From the NCBI GenBank assembly GCA_963969495.1, contig OZ018327.1, positions 35,345,282 through 35,409,281 on the forward strand: a stretch of DNA of 64,000 nucleotides, in the 5' to 3' direction. Of this stretch, positions 11,150 to 20,985 are shown piece after piece. Origin of the DNA: Ceratothoa steindachneri. Lineage: Eukaryota; Arthropoda; Malacostraca; Isopoda; Cymothoidae. A program made the translations under genes and the position numbers. The notes below the pieces were generated by a model. It saw nothing but the letters and a program-made list of their open reading frames with translations. It did no database searches and was not told the DNA's origin. Within the stretch, counting starts at the first letter, position 1. Each line of letters opens with the position of its first letter.

Positions 11150-12140
11150 CATTTGGTTATTTCAGGAAAGTTATAAAAAGTTAAAAATGTATTCAAAATT
11201 CAACATGCTTGAAGACACTGATTTCCATGTTATGACCGATTGCAAAGCAAAACTAGGAGCTGTTCGTACAAAATCAACAAATCACCATCCCAAGAAAACT
11301 CACTCCTTAGCGTTTATAAGCAATACACGAATGTTATTCGTCATATGAGGCCAACAATTGCAACAATTAATCCATGTCTCAAAACACACAAAATAGCAAG
11401 CTAATCCATTCATGTAATACTATTGAATCCACGATTCTTGAAACTTTAGCAAAATCTCAACTATCCGATCTGGAATTAAGTTATTTGCAATCGGGTCCTT
11501 CCATGGCGCATCTGTTGTATTTGATTGATTTACCTTTCTCAAATCATTCTATTATCTGTAATCTTTCTAGAGATTTTATTCGTCCTTATCTCACCACGAA
11601 CTTTTGCAAGATTGTCTTCGACTATTATCACAATCATGGTCATTTAGGGATTCACTTCACTCTCGAATAAATCTCGGACAGATTTGTCTGGAATAACAAA
11701 TCCAATCATGCCTTTCCATTCAACTCAGGAGGCAGGGTGTTCTGTAACACTCTTGGGAAATTAATGTAATTAATATTAGTGTTATTTCCGTATCCTTTTA
11801 TTTATTTACCTTCGTTAAAAAGTTTTTTTTATCTAGGTTAGTTTTTTTGCTGATTTGTCATCCTACTTACCCAAAAAACTTTGACCGATTTTTTAAAAAA
11901 ATGTGTGTTGTGATATGGTTGCTAATTAGTCGTGTTGTTTTTTTATCAAGATTACACAAAAGCTTTAGTCGATGAAAAAGTAAATTTGTTGGATATGTCT
12001 GTTAGTTTATGAGATAGTTTGCCACATGGACTACGCAAAAAGAGTTATTTAAAAAAAAAAATTGTGGCATCTGTTATTTTGTCAGTTAAATTGTCATCCT
12101 GATTTAAAAGATTTGATGGGTATTTTTTTTCTCCAAAATT
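11150..12140 (+). mobile_element. Gypsy fragment: RNase H, integrase N-terminus, LTR start
   Basis: The 3' part of a Gypsy element: RNase H remnant, integrase zinc-binding region, then an abrupt join to a purine tract (GGAGGCAGGG at about 11729-11738) followed by TGTTCTGTAACACTC at 11739, which looks like an LTR start after a polypurine tract. The integrase core was lost. The LTR's far end is not identifiable; the AT-rich stretch to about 12140 may belong to it. Confidence 0.65.
11200..11738 (+). pseudogene. Gypsy RNase H-integrase fragment
   Basis: DFHVMTDCKAKLGAV near 11220 matches the RNase H 'F.V.TDHKPL' block (His replaced by Cys). After a frame break, the 98-codon frame from 11374 carries a QLSDLELSYL stretch, then FCKIVFDYYHNHGHLGIHFT, the His-His half of the integrase HHCC finger (H-x3-H), and RFVWNN. 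The Cys pair and the DDE core are missing. The family resembles the minus-strand Gypsy pieces near 46.2-47.0 kb. Confidence 0.7.
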
Positions 12141-12156
12141 TTACGAATTTTTAGAC

Positions 12157-12750
12157 TTAACAGCAAACGGGTGAATGCACGATAATTGAGTAACCTTCTT
12201 TAATGGAGAATAAATAAAGAGGAGGTATAATACCCACTACCTCTATCGAATTTGGTCCATCGTTGTGGACTCTGCGATTGACCAGTTTGACAAGATATGC
12301 TAGATGCATTACATTGACCAGATTGGTTAGTTTGAGCAGAGTCATTAGGAGGACCGGGTTGACAACATAACAGATTAACCACTTTGATTAGATTGAATAT
12401 ATTGGACCTGTTGATCAAATTGACCTGGTACGACATTGATCAAGTTGAGGAGATTGACTCGTGCTGCTAGATGACCAAATTCAACAGATTGATCAGATTT
12501 TTCAGTGTAAACAGACTGACAAAGGAAACATTGATCAGATTGATCATACTGACCAAATAGATTAGGAAACAAAGTTAACCAGATGATCTTGCTCTATCAA
12601 GTTGCTCAGATCTACTAGGTTGACTAGCTTAAAAAGGATTCCAGGTAGAGCAGATGGATTAGACAACATATTAAGTCGACCACATTGGGAAAATTGACTA
12701 GATTGGCAGGATTAAAGGTAGAGCAGATTGACTAGCTTGGCCATATTAAC
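12157..12750. repeat. Degenerate TTGACCAGATTG minisatellite (left part)
   Basis: Tandem variants of TTGACCAGATTGG and TTGACTAGATTG. The pattern resumes directly after the Gypsy element (19255-19420), so it was the insertion target. Confidence 0.75.
12746..12750. repeat. Target-site duplication TTAAC (left)
   Basis: TTAAC precedes the 5' LTR, and TTAAC follows the 3' LTR at 19255-19259. A matching 5-bp pair next to TG...CA termini fixes the element's ends. Confidence 0.85.
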
Positions 12751-13762
12751 TGTCGAGAATAAAGGATCTTTGCCGCCATAAGCCCCATCGAAACCACGAA
12801 GTCAGGCGCGAGGTCATTCCACGTGAGCGAGGAACGTGAGAACAGTCAGAATATCAAACTGCTTTCGGCGATAAGCGAAGGATTAGATTCTCAAACGGGC
12901 GCTTCTGTCGTCTCCCAGGGTGTTATCAAGAAACTCCCGCGGGAGTACTTCCCATCACTCAAGTGCCGTGTTGGTTCGTGGAGAGATTCCCTCGCGCCCA
13001 CCCTTGGCGGAGGCAGTAACGGTTCCGGCTGGTCCCTATATATTGTTGGTCTAAATTGGGCATCAACAGTATAGGCCTGCGTTTTACAACGAAACACGTC
13101 ATTCTCGATCGCGCTCCAGTTCTCTACGAGCTGAAGGCTGGAATTATACCGAAGGATCTGAGCCCCAGCCAATTAGCCCATCATTGGTTTCGGTACATTT
13201 CGTTTGGCACGAATACTCCCTCCAGTTAGTGTTACTACTAGAGGTTAAAGTCCCTCGAATAACCATCCAATCCCCCGTTACATCTCTTAAAGCCTTGAAC
13301 CCAAACCAGGCTAAGATGAATCATCTGTGGCTACCTTGCCAGTCATCCCTATGTGCGTCTGTACAGAGACTCATATCGCCTCTTGAAATTCCCACCTTGT
13401 AGAGCTCGCACCGAGTAGCTCTATTAGTTCGGTTCTTCTATACATCGAGTATCCATTGCCATTATTCTATTTAGTCTATTTATTGTGGATAACTGAGTAA
13501 ATATTATTAAATTATATTTTGTTCCTACTTTTTCATAAGCCTCATAGAACGCAGCCTTCATTACTTTAATATCATCCAACTGCACTCAAACGTTTGTATT
13601 TGAATCCTTTGAACTCGTTCATGGAAGTTGGACCCCCAACTCCTCCATTTCTATCCTCTCCCATCTCTGTCGTGACCAGAATTGAGTCAAGGTCACTCGT
13701 TGACCTTGAGCGTCCACGCCTACTCGGTAGAAGTGACGAATATATCAAGGTCATTCTACGAC

Positions 13763-13763
<1 letters not shown>
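12751..13763 (+). repeat. 5' LTR of the Gypsy element
   Basis: Starts TGTCGAGAAT and ends TTCTACGACA, matching 18274-19254 along its whole length with scattered substitutions and indels. Both LTRs share an open frame starting at MSE (about 12823 and 18334). I take it as chance or a relic, because the two copies diverge in length. Confidence 0.9.

Positions 13764-13857
<94 letters not shown>
13764..13857. repeat. (TA)n microsatellite between 5' LTR and leader
   Basis: About 90 bases of pure TA exactly where the primer-binding site should begin. TGGCGTCAGGTTTATACGG right after it (from 13860) is a possible displaced primer-binding site, but I could not match it to a tRNA. Confidence 0.85.
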
Positions 13858-13858
<1 letters not shown>

Positions 13859-14259
13859 CTGGCGTCAGGTTTATACGGTCTTTATATAGTTCCCTTTAAG
13901 GTCTTTTAAAGGTTTTGACACTGACGGCTTGGCTATTGAGAAGGTAAGCAGAAATATTCTTGCAAACTATTTTTCCCATTTGTTGTGTGTACCCGCTTTT
14001 ATACATATCGTGTGTTAGTTTTGAGACTTTGCTTCTCATTTATTTTCCCTAGTGGAATTTTACCCTTCCATAATAAGAAAGTCTCAGTCTAGTTTTGTCT
14101 CTGTGTTGTAAGCAAAGTTAAAGGATCTCGCGTTAATTCGAGTATTTCCGAGTGCTCAGTCGGAAATTATTAATTGCGCCGTCTGTATACCAAGTTAATT
14201 CGGGTCGACAATCACGTTACGTTTTTTTCTTAATAGTTCAGTTCGAATTCGTGACCATC

Positions 14260-15420
14260 ATGTCTTCATTTGACTAATTTAAATTACAAGGTGAATCTCT
14301 TGGTTTATCCGGAAAGGACCTCCTGTCCTATATACAAGAAGAAGAGAGAGCCGAGAGAGCGGAAAGAAGGGACAGAGAAGAACGAGAAAAAGAGAAAGAA
14401 TAACGAAAAAAAGAAAGACAAGAACGAGAGAGAGAGCAGAGAGAAGAGACAGAGAAGAACGAGATTAAAGAGAACGCATCCGACAACATGAACTGGAAAT
14501 GAATAGAGCGAGGATCGGAACGATCTCAATCAACTCGCAGATGGACGTCCCACAAACTGCGTCAGTGGAGCTCCCTGTTTACAAGGAAGGAAAAGGTTTC
14601 GGGTCCTATTTGACACATTTTGAAAAGATCTTCGAGCTAAACAACTGAGACATTGAAGCAGGTGGTGTCGCTAAATTCCTGCCGTTAAGTTTTAAGCTCC
14701 GAGATATCTTGATATCCCTTCCGCCAGATGCAACGATCAATTATTCGACGTTGAAATCGGAATTGTTAGCCGCGTATAACATGACGCCCAATTTCTACGG
14801 CGTTAAATTTCGTCACGCAAGGTTAGAGCCCAACCAAACTTTTCGACAGTTTGGGTATACGCTTCTGAGACATTTTAACTTCTGGCTCGATTCTTCGAAA
14901 GTTCCCCACGAGTATAAAGCGTTAGTTAACTTCATTCTGAAGGACCAGTTTATGGCTTCGCTTTCTTCGGAGATTCGATCTTGTGCGAAGACCGAAGGTG
15001 TTCCACCTTCAAGGAATGCATCGAAGAAGCCGATGTATTCGCCGCAAGCCACAATTGCTACCCTAAGGAAGGAAGAAAGTCTGATCCATCGTCCCCCAAA
15101 GGTAAAAGTGGCAAACAAAAAATTACACTCCATGGCCCTAGTAAGTTTATCAAAATAACTGGCCCCTTCAAGCCCATAAATTTTTCTTTGTCTGAACCCC
15201 GTGATGTCAAGCCATCCTCGTCGAATCCCCCTTCGACATACTTCCCCAGGAGGCCAATCGTGTCTTTCTCTTGTGGTACTGAAGGACATCTGAGAACCAA
15301 CTGCCCTCAGAACTTCCAATTCCGTCCTAGTTCTCTCAATCAAGTGCACCAAATTTGTGCTTCCCCCGCACCACCACCGTCGCAAGTTGAACCGCCTCCC
15401 TCTCCGTCTGCTCCTTCTGC
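14260..15420 (+). pseudogene. Gypsy gag with mutated zinc knuckle
   Basis: From ATG at 14260 a stop follows after five codons. Downstream, an Arg/Glu-rich coiled stretch (14330-14490) leads into a capsid-like region whose blocks (VYKEGKGFGSYLTHFEKIF, then FRQFGYTLLRHFNFWLDSS and KDQFMASLS) match the SCAN-like gag of invertebrate Gypsy elements. A frame change near 14990 leads to the nucleocapsid. The knuckle reads SFSCGTEGHLRTNC at about 15263-15304. The first Cys of the C-x2-C-x4-H-x4-C motif is Ser (TCT for TGT), so RNA packaging would be impaired. Confidence 0.75.
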
Positions 15421-15429
15421 TGCTGGCCA

Positions 15430-15640
15430 TCAGATGAACTTCTTGTTCGAGAAGAGCTTCCCAGGAAGCTTGAAGTTTGAGACGGGATCAGTAAACGGCT
15501 GCCGGGTCTCCACCCTAGTTCGGGATACAGGGTGTACATGTATTGTGGTGTCGGACGAGCTCCTCCCCCCGATCACTTCGAACCATGATAAGTTTGCGGT
15601 AGTACGACTACCCTGGGCGTGCAGATCGGTTCCCCCATAG
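15430..15640 (+). pseudogene. Gypsy retropepsin domain
   Basis: In the same frame as the nucleocapsid, LVRDTGCTCIVVS at about 15516-15554 contains the DTG active site of aspartic retropepsin, with the Asp codon at 15534-15536. The frame closes at 15640 soon after the hydrophobic strand, so the flap region is at best in another frame. The protease would mature the polyprotein in a live element. Confidence 0.75.
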
Positions 15641-15659
15641 TGAAATGCTTTATTGAATG

Positions 15660-16260
15660 CGCGTATTATACCGGCTGGACTGAAGTATTAGCGGCCCCAA
15701 TGAAGCTCTGCGCTGTTCTGGTAGGAGAGTGCACACAGGTTACCTCCACCCCTGTGATTCAACCCAACCTCACGCGTTCCCAGACTAAAAAGGTAGCAGA
15801 GGCACCCGTTTACCTTGAATCCCCCTGCGACTGTGAGTTTAGCGGTGTTATGAAAAATGAATTCGCTAAAGAGCAAAAGGACTGCGATTCACTCTTCCCC
15901 CTCTGGACCAAAGCTCGTAATAAGATTCAGGAGTCCACCCGCGGTAATAAAGTTATTTCCTACGTCGTGAAGAACGACCTCCTGTACCGCATCTGTTTGG
16001 AAAGCAATAGTTTCGAGGCCTAGACAATATGCATCCCCAGTTCGCAGGTACCCCTCATATTAAAAATGGCCCATGATAGTCTTTTCTCTGGCCATTTCAA
16101 CCATTCTAAAACGGCTCAGAGAATCTTTGAAATATTTTTTATTGGCCCGGTGCGGCAGATGACATCCTTAATTATTGTCGTTGGTGTGATGTCTGTCAAA
16201 GTGCCGACGAAAAAGGCGCGTCAGACCCACTCCGTTGAGGAAGGGACCCATCAAACCTAA
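15660..16260 (+). pseudogene. Gypsy integrase N-terminal domain, upstream of RT
   Basis: After a linker rich in Thr/Arg (LTRSQTKK near 15775), the translation reads SYVVKNDLLYRICLE near 15957. After one stop comes LKMAHDSLFSGHFNHSKTAQRI at about 16060-16120. That is the His part of the HHCC integrase finger (H-x3-7-H) with its typical context. The Cys pair is only partly visible after a frame change (CDVCQ-like near 16190). The DDE core is missing: within 30-80 bases the sequence becomes the lead-in to RT. Finding this domain between protease and RT is the basis for the Gmr1-like call. Confidence 0.75.
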
Positions 16261-16449
16261 ACCCTTCGCTAGTGTGTCAATCCACCGGATTGGCACTATT
16301 CACCCCCCTAGATTCGCTAAATGTGGTGCAAGTGGCTTGCATTGAACAGCACAAGGAGTACCCCTTGCCCACCGTGTCCAGTGCTACCAAATCCCCGTCA
16401 TCTGACTTAGACGTGAACCCCCAGTGGCCTCCCGATTTGAAGACTCAGC

Positions 16450-17780
16450 TGCAGCAGTTATTGAGTCACTTTGGAGACGTGATTTCCGAGATTCCAAGTT
16501 GTGCCGCTCAGTTTGAGCATGATATTATTTTAACCACCCTGGAACCTATTCGTTCTAAGCCGTACCCCCTGCCTATCTATTTAAGGGAGGTCTTCCACGC
16601 AGAAGTTACTAAATTGTTAAATTTAAAGTTTTTGCTAATCCTCCCAATCTAATTACTGCTCTCCCACTTGTTGATAAAGAAGTCAGCCGGGTCATATAGG
16701 ATGTGCGTCGATTTTCGGTGACCTTGTTCGATGCTGAGCCTATTCCCTTGATCGACCAAAACCCCCATCTCTTTGAAGAGGCCAATTACCTTACCGAATT
16801 GGGCCTATATAAGGCTTATTATCAAATTCCCGTTAAAGGTGTAAAGAGATACACGGCTTTCTCCCTTTCGGCTCGGTGACGACCTGCAGTAATTACAATC
16901 GTATGATGCGAAGAATATTAGACGGGTTGGCAAATGTGACTTTTTATTTCGATAACATTTATGTTGCAACTCGCGAGTGGGACCATGACGTGATCGCCCT
17001 CCAGGCCCTGCTGCGTCGCCTGCGCGAGCACGGACTCACAATCGGCCCAAGCAAGTGCCATTTTGCTTATAGTACGATTGACTACCTTGGCTTTCACACT
17101 GGGAACAACCGATTGGCCTCCAGGAGGATAAAATTCGCGCAATTGTGGAAATGCCCCGTCCGTCCAATAGGAAGCAGCTGAGATCTTTCATGGGATCAGC
17201 TTCTTTCTACCACCGCTTCGTCCCCCATTTCGCTTCTCTCTCAGCCCCTTTGTGTGACTTGCTGAAAAAGAAGTCCCCTGAACACTTTGCCTGGTCCCCA
17301 TTAGCTTTCTCTCAATTCAAAGAGCTGAAGGGAAAATTAGCTTCCGCCCTTATCCTCCGGCTCCCCAACCATAAGAAAACGTTTAGTATCAAAACCGATG
17401 CCAGCAATGAAGGGTTAGGTTGCGTTTTAATACAGTATAGCGAGGATGATGGCGATAGTTACCCCGTCGCTTACGCTAGCCGTAAGCTTCTCCCGCAAGG
17501 GAAAAATTATATCGTCGTTGAAAAGGAGGCTTTAGCCATTATATGGTCCATACAGACGTTTAAAATGTATGTATTAGATAAAGAGTTCCTTATAGAGAAG
17601 GATCACAAGCCCCTCGCACATTTGCGAAATACAAAAAAACAAAAATAGTCGCCTTATGCGCTGGAGTTTATACCTCCAGGAGTATCAATTTAAAATCAAT
17701 TATATAAAAGGATCCGAGAATTGTTTTGCGAATAACTTGAGTAGGAACCCCTTAGTGTCTACCCGAACTAATCTAGGATA
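16450..17780 (+). pseudogene. Gypsy reverse transcriptase and RNase H, inactivated
   Basis: KPYPLPIYLREVFHAEV near 16555 begins the RT; CVDFR near 16700 and YLTELGLYKAYYQIPVK near 16785 follow. In motif A the catalytic Asp is Gly (GGC at 16802-16804; usual LDLYKAY). Motif C reads YFDN at 16945-16956 in place of YxDD, so both catalytic sites are damaged. The connection domain (MGSASFYHRFVPHFA, then LSAPLCDLLKK) and RNase H (IKTDASNEGLGCVL, EKEALAIIWSI, then KDHKPLAHL) lie in the frame 17145-17648. The end reads ...NNLSRNPL near 17730, the usual 'ADxLSR' closing motif. No integrase follows before the 3' LTR. Confidence 0.85.
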
Positions 17781-17789
17781 AGTCTTATG

Positions 17790-18260
17790 CTTGTAACTGT
17801 TATCTTTAATTTTGTTCCTTATGTTTAAAATGTATATATTCGGACAGAAAGTCGCTCTGTTTACAAATCAAGAAAGATCCGGTAAACCTGTGTATCGTTC
17901 GGAACAATTAACTCCCTATATTTAATATTTCCCTTTTGTATTTGTCTTTATTGCGTTTTTTATCTTTTGCGTGTATTATTTATTTTTTGGTGTAGCTCTA
18001 GGTCGTTATCGATCTTAGGTGATCGACCCCCGTTTGAACTAATGTTAGTTCTTGTAGCCCTTGTGCTCTTGTCGAGTTCATTTATTCCTTGTGTTACTGG
18101 ATATTCTTTGTTCGTAAATATGTCGAGCCACCAAAGCGTGACCCGTTCAAGGTCAGGTATCCCCCAATGGCCCCCCCCCCTCATTGAGGTCGGGAAAGTT
18201 TGAGACTTTTAATACCCATTTTGTTGTCAGATGTCACTTTCTTTTTTAAAGTAACATCTC
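17790..18260. other. Gypsy 3' untranslated region
   Basis: AT-rich then mixed sequence with no domain motif, between the end of RNase H and the polypurine tract. Confidence 0.6.
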
Positions 18261-18273
18261 GGGAATGGAGGAG
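18261..18273 (+). promoter_or_regulatory. Polypurine tract
   Basis: GGGAATGGAGGAG directly abuts the 3' LTR, the expected primer for plus-strand DNA synthesis. Confidence 0.8.
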
Positions 18274-19254
18274 TGGCAAGAATGAAGATTCCTTGCCGCC
18301 ACAAGTCCCGTTGAAACCACGAGGTCAGTCCACGTGAGCGAGGACCGTGAGAACAGTCAGAATATCAAATTGCTTTCCGCGATAAGCCAGGGATTGGAAT
18401 CTCAAACGCGTGCTTCTGTCGTCTCCCAAGGCGTTATCAAGAAACCCAGCGGGAGTACTTGCCCATCCCTCAAGCACCGTGTTGGTTCGTGGAGAGATTT
18501 CCCCATACCCACCCTTGGCAGAGGCAGTAACGGTTCCGGCTGGTCTCTATTGGGAATCGACAGTATAGGCCTGCGTTTTACAAAGAAACACGTCATTCTT
18601 GAAAGCGCTCCAGTTCTCTACGAGCCGAAGGCTAGAATTATACCAAAGGATCTGAGCCCCAGTCAATTAGCCCATCCCTGGTTTCAGTACATTTCATTTG
18701 GCATGAATACTTCCTCCAGTTAGTGTTACCACTAGAGGTTAAACTCCTCGTGGTTAACCTTCCTCGAATAACCATCCAATCCCCCGTTTCATCTCTTAAA
18801 GCCTTGAACCCAAACCAGGCTGAGACGAATCATATGTGGCTACCTTGCCAGTCATCCCTGTGTGCGTATGTACAAAGGCTCGTATCCCCCCCCACCTTCC
18901 GTAGAGCTCGCACCGAGTAGCGCTGTTAATCCGGTTCTTCTATACATCGAGTATCCATTGTCATTATTCTATTTAGTCTATTTATTGTGGATAACTGTGT
19001 AAATATTATTAAAGTATATTTTGTTCCTACTTTTTCATAAACCTCATAGACCACAGCCTTCATTAATTTAATATAATCCAACTGCACTCAAACGTTTGTA
19101 TTTATATCCCTTGCCCTCGTTCAGGGAAGTTGGACCCCAACTCATCCATTTCTATCCTCTCCCATCTCTGTCGTGACCAGAGTTGAGTCGTTGACCTTGA
19201 GCGTCCACGCCTATCGGGTAGAAGCGACGTATATGTCGGGGTCATTCTGCGACA
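18274..19254 (+). repeat. 3' LTR of the Gypsy element
   Basis: Starts TGGCAAGAAT and ends TTCTGCGACA, with TTAAC immediately after. It lacks part of the sequence present in the 5' copy (981 versus 1013 bases). Confidence 0.9.
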
Positions 19255-19420
19255 TTAACCAAGTGGACCAGTTTGATTACGATGCCGACATTGACCAAAT
19301 TTTTTTTATCAGTCAAATTGTCCAAGTTGACTAGTTGTACCAAATTGATCAAATTAATCGGACCGACTAGATTAATCTGGTTGACCAGATTTACCATGTT
19401 TATCACGTTTTCGTATGAAT
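19255..19420. repeat. Degenerate TTGACCAGATTG minisatellite (right part)
   Basis: Continues the array of 12157-12750; its first five bases are the right TTAAC duplication. Confidence 0.7.
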
Positions 19421-19489
19421 ATTGTGATCCCCCCTTTCTCTTTATAAGGTAATTTTGCCCCTCCCGATGCAAATTCGCTGCAAGAGTAC

Positions 19490-19925
19490 AATATGCGCCC
19501 AAAAGTGTAATGTGTTCAATAGTACAATTTGAGTATAATATCTGCTAAAAAGGAGGATGTGAGTATAATCTATGATCATAAGTACAATATATACTTAATA
19601 GTACGATATGAGTATATGTGCAGATTCCAATGAGTACAATAGGTGCTCAAAAGTGTAATGTGTGTTCAAGAGTACAATATGAGTATACTAAAGAGTACAA
19701 TATGAGCTCAAAAGTACAATATGAATAAAATATGTGCCACAGAATAAAGTGCCAAAAGAGCAATATTGCAATCTATATATAATTTGTGCTGAAAAGTACT
19801 CAGAATTACAGACTACAATATGTGCTCATATGTACGTGAGTTCACTAGCACAATCTGAGTTTAATATGTGGTCAAAATTACGATCACTACTCAAGAGTAC
19901 AGAGTACTTTTTGTGCTAAAAAATA
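19490..19925. repeat. Degenerate GAGTACAATATG minisatellite
   Basis: Repeated variants of GAGTACAATATG, GTGCTCAAAAGT and GAGTATAATATG with a loose period of about 20-25 bases. Confidence 0.7.
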
Positions 19926-20139
19926 ACTAGTATATCCCCTCCCCAAGGATGCGTCGAAGCTGTGAGTACGGCTAAATGTAGGAGAGGAGGTGGGAAGTGA
20001 GGAGGGGGTTTGACATCCGAGAGTACTAACCTGGAGTACAAAGTATGAAGCTACTTTATTTATATTTGCTAACCGAGAGAAGACACTGATTTTATCATTG
20101 AGTATCGATTTTTCAGTAGCTACCTTAGAGCGGCGACCC

Positions 20140-20250
20140 ATGCTACCTCTTCTTCTTCCTCCTCCTCCTCACCTCCTCTTCTTCTTCTTCTTCTAATAAT
20201 AATAATACTAATAATAATAAGTCTACTAATAAGAATAATAATGATAATTC
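20140..20250. repeat. (TTC)n and (AAT)n microsatellites
   Basis: A TTC/TCC run followed by AAT/ATT triplets. Confidence 0.85.
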
Positions 20251-20829
20251 CATATGTTTCTTTGTCTTTGATGAAGGAAGAGAAGTCACCGCCGATTACG
20301 ATTTGTCGGCGATTTTGTGAGCGTAGATCAACACACTCAAATCTCTATCTAATGAGGGCGTCGATGGCCACTTATCGGCCCCTTCATCTCGCCACGCCTT
20401 TTCTGGCTTAAGTGCCACGCCTACTCGTCTTTGATGTCCACCTAAGGAGGCCTGTTCGTATTCCTGAGCTCTTTTAGAACCTTTTTAAAATCGTTTTGTC
20501 GATGCTCTCATTGGTTTTTGAGTTTGAAAAAAAAACAGATACAACGTCTTTCGTTGGATTACACATCGAAAGAGTGGATTGGCGGGAAAACAAATAAAAT
20601 GATAGCTAGGGTTTAGTCGAGTCGAATCATCTCTTCTCCGTTCAATGAAGATAAGTCACATAGGGTGTGGTTAGCCACCGGATGGAGCTCGAACCACAAG
20701 GTTTGGCAGCTCGTAGTTCGAGTCCCAAGATTTAAACCCGATGTTTCCTCTTGTATGCTCCCCCCCCTCCTTCTAAGCCCCACTTAGTCGAGAGAGCAAA
20801 GTGAGAGCAGCTACAACAAAGAGACCAGA
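20251..20829. other. No recognisable gene
   Basis: No long frame or motif. A B-box-like AGTTCGAGTCCC near 20715 suggests a tRNA-derived fragment, but nothing more can be supported. Confidence 0.4.
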
Positions 20830-20985
20830 TAAACCGAGCAAGCTATCGAAAACATGCCCAGGTGGAAATTAGAGAACCTGCATAAACCTAGCAAACCATC
20901 AAAGCATACCATGTGGAGGGTTGGGAACCTACATAAACCTAGCAAACTATCGAAAGCATACCCAGGTGGACGGGAGAGAACCTAC
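20830..20985. repeat. Short tandem repeat, about 55-60 bp, 2-3 copies
   Basis: AACCTACATAAACCTAGCAA recurs with CCCAGGTGG between copies, just ahead of the satellite. Confidence 0.65.

Larger units (their letters stand above)
12751..19254 (+). mobile_element. Gypsy LTR retrotransposon, Gmr1-like order
   Basis: A 6.5-kb element with LTRs of about 1 kb, a TTAAC duplication, a polypurine tract and a broken polyprotein. Coding blocks in order: gag, retropepsin, integrase zinc-finger domain, RT, RNase H. In ordinary Gypsy elements the integrase follows RNase H. Integrase upstream of RT is known from the Gmr1 group, so I infer a Gmr1-like element. The integrase core and several catalytic residues are lost, and frames shift many times. 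Where I compared the LTRs (85 bases near their 5' ends) they differ at about one site in nine, so the insertion is old. Confidence 0.85.

Noticed and set aside
12823..13074. A gene inside the Gypsy LTR (also 18334-18723)
   Set aside because: Both LTR copies have an open frame with the same start, but the frames end at different places and no domain is seen. This is expected from shared LTR sequence.
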